Source: Marasmius tenuissimus (taxonomy: Eukaryota > Basidiomycota > Agaricomycetes > Agaricales > Marasmiaceae). Taken from it: a DNA stretch of 64,000 bases. The DNA is taken from NCBI GenBank assembly GCA_029532415.1, contig JAQOTA010000033.1:186001-250000 (forward strand). The letters are read 5' to 3'. How positions within the stretch are numbered: the stretch's first letter is position 1; the number at the start of each line of letters is the position of its first letter. Made by a program: the position numbers and the translations under genes. The notes under the pieces were generated by a model. That model had not been told where the DNA came from. It searched no databases and was given only the letters and a program-made list of their open reading frames with translations. Positions 52,018 to 63,381 of this stretch are shown in pieces.

Positions 52018-53782
52018 GGATACTATGAAGCTAGTGGGAAATCCAATAGAGCCATGATTCAATCAAGGTTCCCCTGACGAAGTGACACGGACCAGGTGGC
52101 AATCCACAACTATTGTCTCAAGGCCACGCAGTACCTACTATCTTGCGTATCACTCGGTTGCAATTTTCCTATGTTGTCGTTGCCGTCCAAGCGGTCTCGG
52201 TTCATTGGTCATCAAGGGCTCAAGCCCTCTGGGGGGTCCCGGTCCTTATGACCACCCGGCGCGGCACATGGGCAATCTAATCTTCATCTCTAGGTAACTT
52301 CCGTGCGAACGCATCAGGAAGGGGTTAGTGACTAGTCTCTAGCTTTTGTTGTTTGATCTCCGCTGCTGGATACCAAAGCAGATGTACTTGAGACACACCA
52401 ACGTCCGAAGGGGTGTTGGATGCAGCAGTAGCATACTATGATCCATAACTCCAGTCAAATATAGTATGAAGTATTTCAGATACTCATGAAAAATGGCTTG
52501 GGGTTCTCGATCGACGGTGCCAGTGGCCTCCCAACTAAGACTTCCAAGCCAGGACCTTTCCTGGAGTCAGCTGGGGAAAGCCAGTCCGCACAAAGAATTT
52601 GTCAGTACACGCGAGCGATCAAAAACACGTGAACGCCCGCAACCAACCGTTCGTGGCCGGATTTTCGGCGACGACACTTATCCCGCAACGTCAACCGCAG
52701 GTTATCCGTCGGCGGAAGAATCTGCTATGTATGTCCCCGAGGTTATCCTGCTATCCGAGTTATCCATTGCTAACCTTCTCAGTTGTCAGGGAAGCTTCGC
52801 TGTCGCCTCTTATCACAGAAGGCCAGGAAAACCCAGTTCTTGGATCATGGATGCAGTTACCAGCCAGCTTTGTCAAGACCGTGGTGCCAGAATGGCGGAG
52901 ATTCGATAGTTGTAGCGTCAACAATTCACGAGGAATAGAGGATTGAATCCCTCGGTGTCAATTTGGGTAAGAAATACGTGGATAACCACCTGCCTCCACT
53001 CACCAGTCTCTGCAGCGTCACTGATTGCTTTCCTAGACTTGACAGGCACCGACGACGATCAAATGGGACATAGATACGTTGGCTTCCCTGTCTGCGAAGT
53101 TGGGAGAGTGTTCCTTTCGGAAGCTGATCATCGGTTGAAGGAGTAAAAAGGTACGCATGCTCTGCATTGCCCTCGTATGATACCTGGTGCTAAGTTTCCA
53201 TTATAGACCATAAAATGACCGCGTTTTTACGCGTTGTGTAGGCGCCAGACTACTGTACATTGGTACCCCCACAGAATAGCGCAAAATAATTTGTTTGGCC
53301 ACCAACTTTAGACCAATCGGGCATGATAGAAGCCCGAAGGAGCCCACCTGAGCCTACTCACCGCTATCTGACCTGTGACCTGTCAATGATTATTGGATGA
53401 GAAAAGTGAGTCCTTTGATTTCCTTTCTAACTCATAGTTGCTCCGATTCGATGGGAGCCCGATGTCGGAGTTCAGTGTAAATGCCAGGAAGTGAGCAGGC
53501 TCCTGAGCTACCATTCCGAAGAAATCGCTGCAGACAGAGATGGAAATGTGACAGCAGTCAGGTAAGCACGGCGCGTACGTACTCTGGGACGCGTTCGCGT
53601 CGCGTCTTGCAGTTCTCTACTTGAGAACTCTTGAAGTTTCTTGCGCGTCGTCCCACTACAGAAACCCAGTCACGACAAATTTGGGCTATTACCTATCTTT
53701 GCACGAAGGACCGCTGAAGGTAAGTGTATGGGATGCCTTTTGTTTCAGTTGATCGGTCTTTCTAACTCTGACAGACACTACC
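52018..53782 (+). other. Interval with weak coding signals and MULE gene promoter
   Basis: Frames at about 52493-52946 and 52943-53146 contain protein-like pieces (SLSPLITEGQENPVLGSW; MGHRYVGFPVCEVGRVFLSE), but I could not build a gene or name a family. From 53200 on it is probably promoter of the transposase gene. ACGCGT occurs near 53234 and 53591, the second inside a GCGTTCGCGTCGCGTC stretch. Confidence 0.35.
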
Positions 53783-56700
53783 ATGGTTGCCTCTTCACTC
53801 GGCTGGACTGCGCTCCCCCAACCTCCTACCGGTTATGCAACCTGGTCAGAAGCTGGTGCGGCACTGAATGCACCTTCAGTGGCCAAAAACAAAAAGGCGA
53901 GTGGTTCTTGAGCGATTCATAGCCGCGGCAACATCTGAGCATCTCATAGCCCGAAATCAGACACCTCGTCCTCACAGATTCTCAAAAGACTCGACTCAAT
54001 GCCGTGTATCAGCAGGAATCCACGTTGCTCGAGTTCAAAGACAAACCCTCGGACCAACAGCTCGCCCAAGACAAAATGGCTGAGCTACGCCTTGCGAAAG
54101 ACCAGCTCGATGCTTTGGAAAGTCGGTGGAGTGTACAGTGGTCCACCGCTTGGTCAACAAAGGCTGGGCGCAAGAAACGTACGCTGTATCAATGGTAAGT
54201 CTTTCAAACTCAAGAGGGCACTGATACTAACCTCAAACTGCAGCTGCAGCGGCTACGACTCTGATAATCGCCAGATACAAGACTCGAAAACTCAGCGGGC
54301 CCGGGACCGGTCTTCCTCGGACAAGAAGTGGGAACGTCGCGTTCCATATGCCTTCACCGGGTGTCTAGCTCATGTAGAGGTGGTTGAGAACACCAACACC
54401 GGAAAGGTCGAACGTGTATGGGGAATATTCGAGCATAATGAACCGTGCAGTAAGTCGATACTCCAGCAATTGCCCGCTGTACCGGTGCATGAGCACGTTT
54501 GGGAGGTCGCGCTGGATCAAATGGCTCAGAATGCTAGGTACGTGCTTTCCATAGACTTCCGTACAGTGACAAGCATTTCGTATGTACTGACCGCTCCCAC
54601 TAGTCTTACGGCGATACAGGATACAAACCAATGGATGATTCGTGAGCGTCGATACCGCGGTATGGACACTTACAATTCTATAACTTCAAACGTTCGGTAC
54701 CTCCTCCTTCCCTCCGACAGCTCAACCCTGTACTCGAAATATGGCCGTACCCTTGGAATCGACGTCAAAGTTCCACCCCAGTACAATATATCTGACTGGC
54801 TTAACCCCGACTCTCCGAGATACAAACCTGACGTTGCTAGAGCAATCTTCCACTACAGCGAATGTGCAGAAGCAGGCGACCGTTTTGAAGCCTGCATATC
54901 AACGCCAGAGATGGACGAGGCAGCCTGGAGATACGCCCATCGCTCCCAATTGGTCCTGGATGGAACCTTCGGCGTCTGCACCGTTCGGCTCCTACTCTTC
55001 ATTGCCCTCGCCATCGACCCAAATGGAAAAGGACTACCTGTCGCGCTCTTCCTCTTTTCCGCTCCCACTGGTAACCGAGCTACACACGCCGGGTACAACA
55101 CTGCAATTCTCCAGAAGATACTTCAAAAATGGGAAAACCATCTCACCAGCACCCATTCAGGCTCAGAGCGATTCAGTCCGTGTTCAGCAATCACCGATAC
55201 AGACACTAAAGAGCGGGGCGCCCTTCTAAAGGTCTGGCCGGATATCATTCTGCTTCTCTGCAAGTTCCATGTATGACAGTGTTGGTTGAACAACCGGAAG
55301 AAGGCTATCGGGGGAGGAGACGGCTCAAAGTCGGACTTTTGGAAGGATCACGTTCGAGACCAGCTAAAAGGACTCGAGATACAGTAAGTGTCTCTCGTTG
55401 CGCTAGTTCACGCTTGAAGCTCACCTCTGTTTCTGAAGGCTGCTAGACACCGTTTCTCACAAGCAAGCGCAGGACCTCATTACAAGACAACGTTCGTATC
55501 TGGATACCATCATTTCCGATAACCATGCCGAAGCAATGCGTGCGGCTCAAAGCGGGAAGAAACACCTTCAATACCTCGACGTCAACTGGATGGATGAAAC
55601 TTTGTGGCGTAGCTGGTCGAAGTTGGGGCGACTTACTGTAGCAAGTGTCCTCAAGATTCCCGTTTCCGGTGTCGTGCCTACAACAAACCACCTCGAGTCA
55701 TTCAACGGCATCCTGAAACGAAAACACCTCTCTCGTTGGTTTCATTCAGGCCACCGCCTCCGGTTCGACTACCTCATCCTGCTACTTTGTACCAGAATTC
55801 TCCCTGGGGTCTATAGTCGACAACAAGTCCAAGCCAACCATTCTCAATGGCTATCCAAACGCTTCCAGCAGCACGCGGGAGGTACTGACTTGGAAGAAGC
55901 CCGTTGCAAGCGCGAGCGTGCTCACGTCTCATCGGCAGGCGTCTGCTGGTGGAGTCCAGACGAATCAAGAGACCGGCAAGCAAATTCAATTGTTACCCTG
56001 CGTCGAATACTCTGCGAGACGACTTCTGATCCCAATATCTTCCTTGCACGCTCTCTTTCCTCCAAATCCAACGAAATCTTTTATACGCTTTCCCTGCACC
56101 GTAGCGGTCAAGCCTCGTGCTCTTGTCTTGATTTCCAGGGCAATGGAGGCGCTTGCAAGCACCTCCGAGCCATGCGTATCATTGTTGATCACTCACTTGC
56201 CCTTTCTAATGCGCTTCCTCTGTCTTACCCTTTGTCCTTGGCTGAAGGACTCTTTATACGAGACCAGGCAACGACACGCGATACAAAGTCTTCGGGCTCA
56301 ACAACAGCACAACTCCTGCTTTCTTCCATCACCTCGTTCTCTCAGATTCAGGCATCTGCTCAAGATGCCACAGCCTTGAACACAGATGAGAATTCGGATC
56401 AAGTTGCAGAAGAGGATGAACTTACGGGGATCCTGGAGGACGACGCGTACGAACTTGCTCAGATTGTACCGGTATGTCCCTGAATAGCACCGTTATTTTT
56501 TGATTCCTGATTTAAGCCTTTAGCCAACTCTGAACGAGGACCAACGGCGGTCTATCAATACCCAGATACAGTCCAAGATTCAACACGAAACAGCTCAGCT
56601 TCTACCCCGTCTTCATGGCCTCAACACGCTTCTCGGGGATCTCCCAGAGCTCGAGAACCCAGCTGATGCGGATATTCTGGAGCTAGAGGGTGTTGTCGAG

Positions 56701-56904
56701 ACAATGCAGGCACGGCTGAAGGATTTACGCTCGGGAACACTTGCAGAAGAACCTCGGAATGTTCAAGGAGGCGTTTTAGGATTGGAAGACCGTTCCGCAG
56801 ATGACAACAGAGGCCGTAGAGTTGGTAGAAAGCGACCCCGCGAGCTCCGTGCACCCTCGAACGAAAGGCGCCAGAAACGGCACCAATCACACAGTACAAC
56901 GTAG
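53783..56904 (+). CDS. MULE-type transposase with SWIM zinc finger, one internal stop
   Basis: A DDE transposase gene of about 900 codons with several short introns. An N-terminal cysteine/histidine region (YQCCSGYD, then YAFTGCLAHVEV) resembles the WRKY/FLYWCH-type DNA-binding fingers of MULEs. The catalytic core has D in LVLDGTFGV (54959), D in AITDTDTKERG (about 55195), the LLCKFHV...QCW segment and E in TTNHLESFNGILKRKH (55695). A SWIM finger CSCLDFQGNGGACKH lies near 56117-56166. The last exon (after a 52-nt intron from 56473) ends with a basic tail at 56904. A TGA at 55274-55276 falls between FHV and QCW, where arginine (CGA) is expected. This is the only disruption I see. The first exon (ATG 53783) is tentative. 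No terminal inverted repeats were found, so it may be a relic or a domesticated copy. Confidence 0.8.
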
Positions 56905-57531
56905 CGGTTGCCTCTTTAGTTGCGGTGAAGTAGCCGGTTTGGAGCCCCGCCACGACTCAGTTAGTGCATAGTACCTGATTTTCTAGACAATATATGTATA
57001 AGTCAACTGTACATGTCCATCATAAGTACGTATGTCCAGCCAGAGGGTGGGCATCCGGGTCAAAGCCCCGAACTTGTGTTACGCGTTCCATCAGCCACGC
57101 TGCACGTGAGCGTGTCCAATGGGTCGGCGTTTGAACTTATTTCAAAATTAAGCTTGCGCAGTGCCAGCTGGCACTTGCCTTCTACTACACCTTTGGACAG
57201 AGGTACGCAGTCTTTTATCTGTTATCTTTGCATATTTCCTCCCATTGGATTCTTTACCTGGAAGATGGTTGGTTTCCGGAGACTCAGGAAACGGTTCTGC
57301 CCCAATAGGACCCAGTCTGAGAACTCGGAGCTCAAACATCTTCCAGGAAAAGAAGACAAAGGGTAAGCTCTCATGCTATGTTTTCTTTATCCAGCTTGAA
57401 ACTACATTACGCACAACAGCGGACCAAACAAATGGTATACTTTCTACGGTCGGTAAGCCTACGCCACCTAGTATCATGCACGAGCGCGTTAAATTCACAT
57501 AACTTGCAATTTTTCCTTCCCTGTCCAGCGC
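56905..57531. other. Spacer/promoter before the dioxygenase gene
   Basis: No gene is supported. ACGCGT occurs at 57081-57086. The last 60 bases are pyrimidine-rich. Confidence 0.4.
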
Positions 57532-59188
57532 GTGTCATCCCAAGGCTCAATTTTGGCCCAGCAAACGCCCGTAGTTCCCCTGGTCCCTTCTACGGTCCAC
57601 TCTTTTGACTTTGTCTTGCGCGCCAGCCACTTTGAACTTCGCAATGTCACGGAAAGTAGAGAGAGGAATTGGGCAGACGACCCGTTCCGAGAAGATGAAG
57701 ATCTCACGGAACTAAGTGACTCAGAAGTAGAGGCGGAACTCGAAGCACCAGCTCCCGCGTTGCCTTTCAAACAGAAAACCGTGCCACTGGCCCCTCTTTC
57801 TACCGTGACCAAGCGAAAGGGTCCCCCCGACGGGCAATCATACAACAACAAAAAACGTGCGCGGACTCGAAAGGCCCAAAAGGCTCAGGAGCAGGAAAAC
57901 GAATCTGATTCCCCGAGTTCCCGTGCCATTGAACAAGCAATTAAACCGTCGCAATCAACTTCAGTCTTGCTGCATGCTTGTGAGCTCGATGCAGCATACG
58001 GTGCTCATACAGGAAAACTGGGAACAAAAAAAATGGGAAGTTTGAAGAGACGAGAGGCCGAGTATGATGTGGATGACCTGGTTAAGGAGGGTTTTAACCA
58101 TGTTAAATGGGACGGCGTGTAAGTCCTTCCCAGCTGCCATTCAGGCTCTTCAAAACCCACTGATGAGTCGCGACTCTGCTACTTGAAACAGAACTCCGAT
58201 GCCTATTGTTGAAGCAAGCAATCGGATTATCTCGTGCCTTGTTGGCCGTCCGAACTGCAAGAGCTACCTTCAAGACACGGAAATAGCGCATCAGGGGATG
58301 ATGTCCGAAGGTGAACAGGCAGAGCTCACACCCAAGGGCCACAATACGGTTTGTGGGAAGAGAGGTGGATTCCCTGCCTTCACCACAGGTGTAACGATGG
58401 GAATGGGTAGTAAAACACCTGTTCTTCTAGCTCCTGAGAAGCAGCAGAAAGGGATGGGGGGAATTCTCCAGCGACTGATGAACATGACCGCCTTCAAAAG
58501 AATCTCGGAGTATCAGAACGGTGCGTACGCCTGAGTCTCCATGACACTTGTGCATAGCTGAACCTTCCATCTAGCTGCATTCAAACTATGGGGACTACGG
58601 CTTTACAAGAAATACAAGACCACAATGGACTTCGTCTATGAACACCCGAAACTATCGCACCCCGCTCGAAACTTCTCCGACAATAATGTGTTTGCGGCGG
58701 CAGCCTTCAACTTTGGTGGGAAAGTGCGAACGTTCAAACACCGGGATCATCTGAATTGGGCCTTTGGATGGTGTGCTATCACGGCACTAGGGAAATTCAA
58801 CCCCAACAGGAGCGCTCGCCTTGTTCTGTGGGAGCTCAAGCTCGTCATAGACTTCCCTTCCGGGTCGACTGTCCTCATTCCATCTGCCGTCATCACTCAT
58901 TCAAACACCCGCATCGCTGAAGGTGAGTCCTACTTGGTTTCCGCTCATCTGACGCACATCCTTACTAACGAAGTTTTCAAAGGTGACGAGCGTACTTCCT
59001 TTACACAGTATACTGCGGGTGCTATCTTTCGTTGGGCCGAGAATGGAGGAATGACAGAGGGGGAACTCAAGGAATTTGACCTGAATGCGTGGTTGGAGAT
59101 GAAAGATCGCAAAAAGGGCGTGGCTTCAGAGTGCATTCAACTCTACTCCACGTTGGAGGAACTACTTGTACATGCATACAGTAATTAA
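57532..59188 (+). CDS. TET/JBP-like 2-oxoglutarate/Fe(II) dioxygenase
   Basis: 489 residues in four exons: 57532-58118, 58192-58520, 58575-58922 and 58983-59188, total 1,470 bases, all in frame. The N-terminal 150 residues are acidic then basic and disordered (KKRARTRK, a likely nuclear signal). The catalytic part has the iron site HRDHLN (H361, D363) followed by GWCAITALGKF and LVLWELKLVIDFPSGSTVLIPSAVITHSNT (H414), then QYTAGAIFRW with the 2-oxoglutarate arginine R438. The HRDxxN...C...H...R order is that of TET/JBP enzymes, which oxidise 5-methylcytosine or thymine in DNA. Basidiomycetes are known to have expanded families of them, often near transposons. Here it lies 0.6 kb after a MULE transposase and faces a GRF-finger gene. 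Alternative: another double-stranded beta-helix oxygenase with the same metal triad. Confidence 0.75.
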
Positions 59189-59377
59189 CTTTTTATCTTC
59201 TCTTATACTCAAAGCTATTGATTACACGTTCTAACAAAATATGCGGGAGAGTGAAAACTTGAGACGTAGCACAGAGCAAGCAGGACAGACAAATGTAGCA
59301 AATAATAGAGAACGTTGAGAGCGAGCGCTGGTAAATATCTGAAGGTGAACAGAGAATAAGACCCTGGAGCTACCTAT

Positions 59378-60815
59378 CTACTCAAGCTCACAGATGTGTG
59401 GCTCGAACTCTGGCATCCCGCAAACGTTACACTTTGGGGGCTTTGTGTCTTCCCTGAGCTTGCGACGTTTGCGAGGTCCATCGTCTTCAATCTCGAATGG
59501 GCTATCCCTTGCTCCTTGCCCTGATGAAAAAATACGACCAGGTCAATCAATGAAAACGAATGCCAATGTACAGGGATGTGTTACCTTCTAAAGGGAGCTG
59601 CGACGGTCCTGCACCGGGCGTTTGATTGAGATGAGCTGTATTGGAGACAGTGGAATGCTTGGAGGCAAAGGGGTCAGAGCCAATGTGCTCAGACGCTGAG
59701 CTTTGAGCATAGTTTGCATTGTCAGTGGCATTTGTCTCTAGAAGGTGACGCATTAGTATGTAACGCGGCGAACTAAAGGTGATGCTCACGTTCCAGCATC
59801 TCCAAAATATCCTGCTGCGAGCCAATCGACAGTATAGCACCGTTGTCGGAAACATATGTGTGCGTTGAGTGTCTCCTCCCTTCGTCCCGGATCTTGGCTT
59901 TATCATCAAAGTTCCATCGCTTACTGACATTCAACCGCCCTGTGGTGGCTGATTTCCGCTTTCGGGATGGTGTTGGCGAGGGTGTAGGAGGGAAAGACGT
60001 CGGCGGTGGTGGGGGTTCCGATCCCTCTCCAAGTGCCATCTGCACTTGAAGGGGTGCCGGGGCAGGGGTGCCCGTGAGCGCGTGTTGTTTCTTGCTGGGG
60101 GTCTTGAAAATTGTGGGCACGGCAGTGAGAGATGCCAACGAGCTAGGGGTAGACAAGACTGAGGATAGCAGTGACATGGGGAACGGCTTTGGTAGTAGTG
60201 AATGAGCAGTAGAGGCAGAACTCAAGGGTGTCGAAGGGGTGGGAGGTCCAGATGGTGAAGGTGGTGGCCCTGGATTGTGGGATGGGAATGAGGAAAGCAA
60301 TACTGCTTGTTCTACACGATGGACATACATCAGCAGTAGTCTAAGGGAATGAAAAGAATCTTATAGAACGTACTTGTTTCATAGCAATACACCATCAAGT
60401 CGTTGTCTTCCCAATGCTCATAGATATTGTCCAGAGAGTCTACCATAATGACCTTCAGCTTCCTGAAAGAGGCCAGAGATAAAAGATACTCACATGAAAA
60501 ACTACAATCGCGGCGCTGGCAACGGACAAATGATTTCCCGTCGTATTGGCTTCCTGCAGAACGCACAGTGTAGGTGGCCACCCGGCGTTTACACTCGCAC
60601 AAGATGTCAACTCGTCCTTGATGTATGTCACGAACTACGTCCTCGGGACGTTTGGGTACGCCGACGCTGTTGCATGGGCTGTTGGTATGTAGGTATCAGT
60701 AGAATCCAACGTTGCAGTTGGAGACAACGTACTATCCAACCGCGTGGTAAGAACCATGGTCTACGGTGACTAGTGAGGTGGGGTTCCTCAACATTTTGAT
60801 GTCGTGGGCGGGCAT
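59378..60815 (-). CDS. GRF-type zinc-finger protein
   Basis: Minus-strand gene starting at ATG 60815. Exon 1 is 60815-60733 and exon 2 starts at 60678. An early CECKRRVATYTVRSAG...YDGKSFVRCQRRDCSF block is a GRF zinc finger, which binds single-stranded or damaged DNA in proteins such as APE2, TOP3A and NEIL3. It is followed by a long proline/serine/threonine-rich linker and a basic patch (PSRKRKS). A conserved-looking helix comes next (QQDILEMLE). The C-terminus, ending at 59378, is CNVCGMPEFEPHICELE, a possible second zinc site. Introns near 60480 and 60360 are not fully resolved. It is convergent with the dioxygenase gene (189 bases apart). I infer a DNA-associated role; the exact function is unknown. 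Confidence 0.65.
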
Positions 60816-63069
60816 GGTGGGTACGAGAGCAAACTGCGAGCTGGAAGAGATGCTGGTGGCAGAGAACAAGAGGCGCACAAGGCGCTCCGAATGAACCCAT
60901 GAGCAGTTATACCTGGAAGCAAGCGAAAAAAACGGAGAGAATGGAAAGAGAGTGAACCTGGATTCTGTCCGAGAAACGTCAGTCAACTGACAGCAAGACA
61001 CGACGTGAGGGAAACGCGCCTTCTGTGAGATGTTGAACGCGTCGCGTCGCGACGTGAGATGCCTGCCTGGAAAAAGCAGTAGAAATTCACAATTAATTAT
61101 CGGAGAATGCAAAATAATCAGAAAACAAAACAAAGATAGACGACGTACAGGAGACGGAGGCTCCGGCGACGAGACCTGTTCGGAAACGTCCGATGGAGGA
61201 TTCACATGTTTCCTCGCTCGCGTGGGCTTATAAATCCTTTGTGCGGACTTGTTTTCCGTCAACTGGTGGAGGCTCGGGACCGAGATCCGACTTGATTCAA
61301 TCCATTTGGCATGTCGGGCATACGTCACGTTGACCGGAGGTGACACCCGGAGACCGAGGTTGGCCGCTGTTGGCAACTGTCAAGAACCGATCTTGCCCTC
61401 TTACCCTCTTACTGTGACTCTCACCGCGCCAGTTGCCAGTTTTGAATAACGCCTGACTCGGAATCGTTACTCGAGCTGGATAACAGAAGATGCTTCTTCC
61501 AGACCAACCACTCAGAAACCTTTTCCCAAGCCTTCGATCCATGGAGATCGGAAGCCCGCAGACTATTCTGGGTCACGCGGATTGTACCATCAACTTCAAG
61601 TTGGAATGGTTGACAATGACGGGCTGTTAGGACTTTGCATCGCCAAGGAGTATGCGCTGTGAATATACTATAACTTTGGCTTTCTGCTTTAAAACTGGCT
61701 ACTAATTCTTTGCGAACCTCATGCCAAGCTTTCCCTTCCGTTGGCTTGCCTCACCCTACGATTCTCCTTTCCATTTCAAGTACGTTTTGGGTACGCCTAC
61801 TATTGAATATCTTTCAGCAGGGAAAGATTCCCTAGCTGTCTGACAGTTATTGCTGGAGAATTACAAAAAGTGAGGAATGGATGGGAAAGTTTTGAGGAGG
61901 ATGCGCCGGTAGGTCGTGTTATCTGTACCACCCGTTCTTCCCTATTTTTCCCATTCTTATTCACTGTCAACGCTTCATCTTTGTCCAATGCGACAACCAA
62001 CATCTCAGTCACATGTTCAGATCTCTGAGCTCTCAAACTCGCGTGAACACGAGCCTTCTCTTTACCCGTTGAATCCTGCAAGCACACCCTACTTGTGGTG
62101 GGAGGCGTTAGTTAATCTCCATATCCTTCTTTCGCGGTTGTATTTCTGACGGTCTGCCCCTCGCTCTCCAGTTCCGCCGTCCGCCAGACCAATAGAACGA
62201 TGTCGTGTGAGGAGGTCATTTGGCTTTATCATGGTACGATTAAAAGGGATTGGTGAATCTCGTGATGGACGTTTCTGTCTATGCACTTTATGGCCATTGT
62301 TCACAATCCTGCTTCTCGCTACTCCAAATCTCGTCTCCGGGGATTCAGGGTCTTTGACGCCGGAAAGCTCTTCCGCGGGGACTCTATCCTCGAAATTTCT
62401 TGTCACGTCCTTGCTTTGAAACCGGATCCGATGCAACCCTCTTCTGTGTCCGAGCCATTATTAAATGGCGGCCCACATCTTTTTCTTTTCTTCGTTGCAT
62501 GAATCTGTTCTACGTTCTGAGAGCGTACGGTACGTAATACGTAGGTTCTGATGCGTAGTTTTACTCATTACGCGTGCATTTCAATCCTTGATACAGCTGC
62601 TGTCTTTTATACAGGCGGTGCTCCGTACGTTTTGGTGGATTCTTCTCTCCTTCTTCGCCTCTTTCGCTGACCTTGCCTCGTTCTCTGCCTAGTGGCGTGA
62701 GGAGGGTTTTACCAAGTTCTCAGAAATTACGTACATTGGGCTTTCTCACGCGTCATGGCTGTACGGTGTACCCACGGACGCTCGCTTGACTTCGTACCAA
62801 TGACCATTGACTCCGATCCTCGCCACTGTGCATTGTGCAATCGGAAAGGAAGGAGGGGAAGACATACACATTTTCATTCCCTACTTCCGGTATCAGGCTC
62901 GTTATTATACTTTTATTATAAGCCAGCTACGTTTCGAGTGTGCAGGAAAGCTGGATCTCGCATATGATTCGCTTGGCTGATGATCGATCGAACTGCATGA
63001 TCAGGTCTTCGCCAAGCTGACATTTACGCTATTGTATGTGACGGAGGTAACGGGAATAAAAAGCCAAAA
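60816..63069. other. Gene-poor interval
   Basis: The first 300 bases are promoter of the GRF gene and include ACGCGT in AACGCGTCGCGTCGCGACG near 61035. The rest has only short frames. A 70-codon plus-strand frame at 62207 starts with a hydrophobic segment but has no recognised family. Confidence 0.4.
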
Positions 63070-63151
63070 GGGCCCAACTGGGAATTGAACCCAGGACCTC
63101 TCGCAATGAATGTTGCCCAAAGCGAGAATCATACTACTAGACCATTAGGCC
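63070..63151 (-). tRNA. tRNA-Pro (anticodon TGG) with a 10-nt intron
   Basis: On the minus strand the acceptor arms GGCCTAA and TTGGGCC pair (one T-G). The D-arm is TGGTCTAGTAGTATGA. The anticodon stem CTCGC/GCGAG encloses TTTGGG, the intron (CAACATTCAT) and T. The T-arm is CTGGGTTCAATTCCCAG. Anticodon TGG reads proline codons. The mature length is 72 plus CCA. TTTT just downstream is the RNA polymerase III terminator. Confidence 0.92.
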
Positions 63152-63381
63152 GATGGAACGGAGAATGGTAATGTGGGTCTGCTTCCTCTAAGCTTCTTTT
63201 TCTTTTTCTACCATTTCGGTCGGAATTCGGACAGGCACAATTGCATTTATTATTTTTATCGCTTCTCAAATTCTCCACCCCTCGCATGACCTTCTCAGCA
63301 GACACGAACGCAGCGTAGCGGCCCGCTCGCATGGCGACTTAAAAAGGCCAGTCTCGCATCACGAACTGGGGACGAAAAACA
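63152..63381. other. Promoter region of the rhamnosidase-like gene
   Basis: The spacer carries pyrimidine-rich tracts. TTAAAAAGG near 63341 could serve as a TATA-like element, 41 bases before the start codon. Confidence 0.35.

Noticed and set aside
52493..53146. Gene with two or three exons between the membrane protein and the MULE
   Set aside because: Protein-like pieces exist, but no consistent splice path or recognisable domain was found.
60732..61376. Minus-strand 214-codon frame
   Set aside because: Only its last 27 codons overlap the real first exon of the GRF gene; the upstream part is promoter with splice-like noise.
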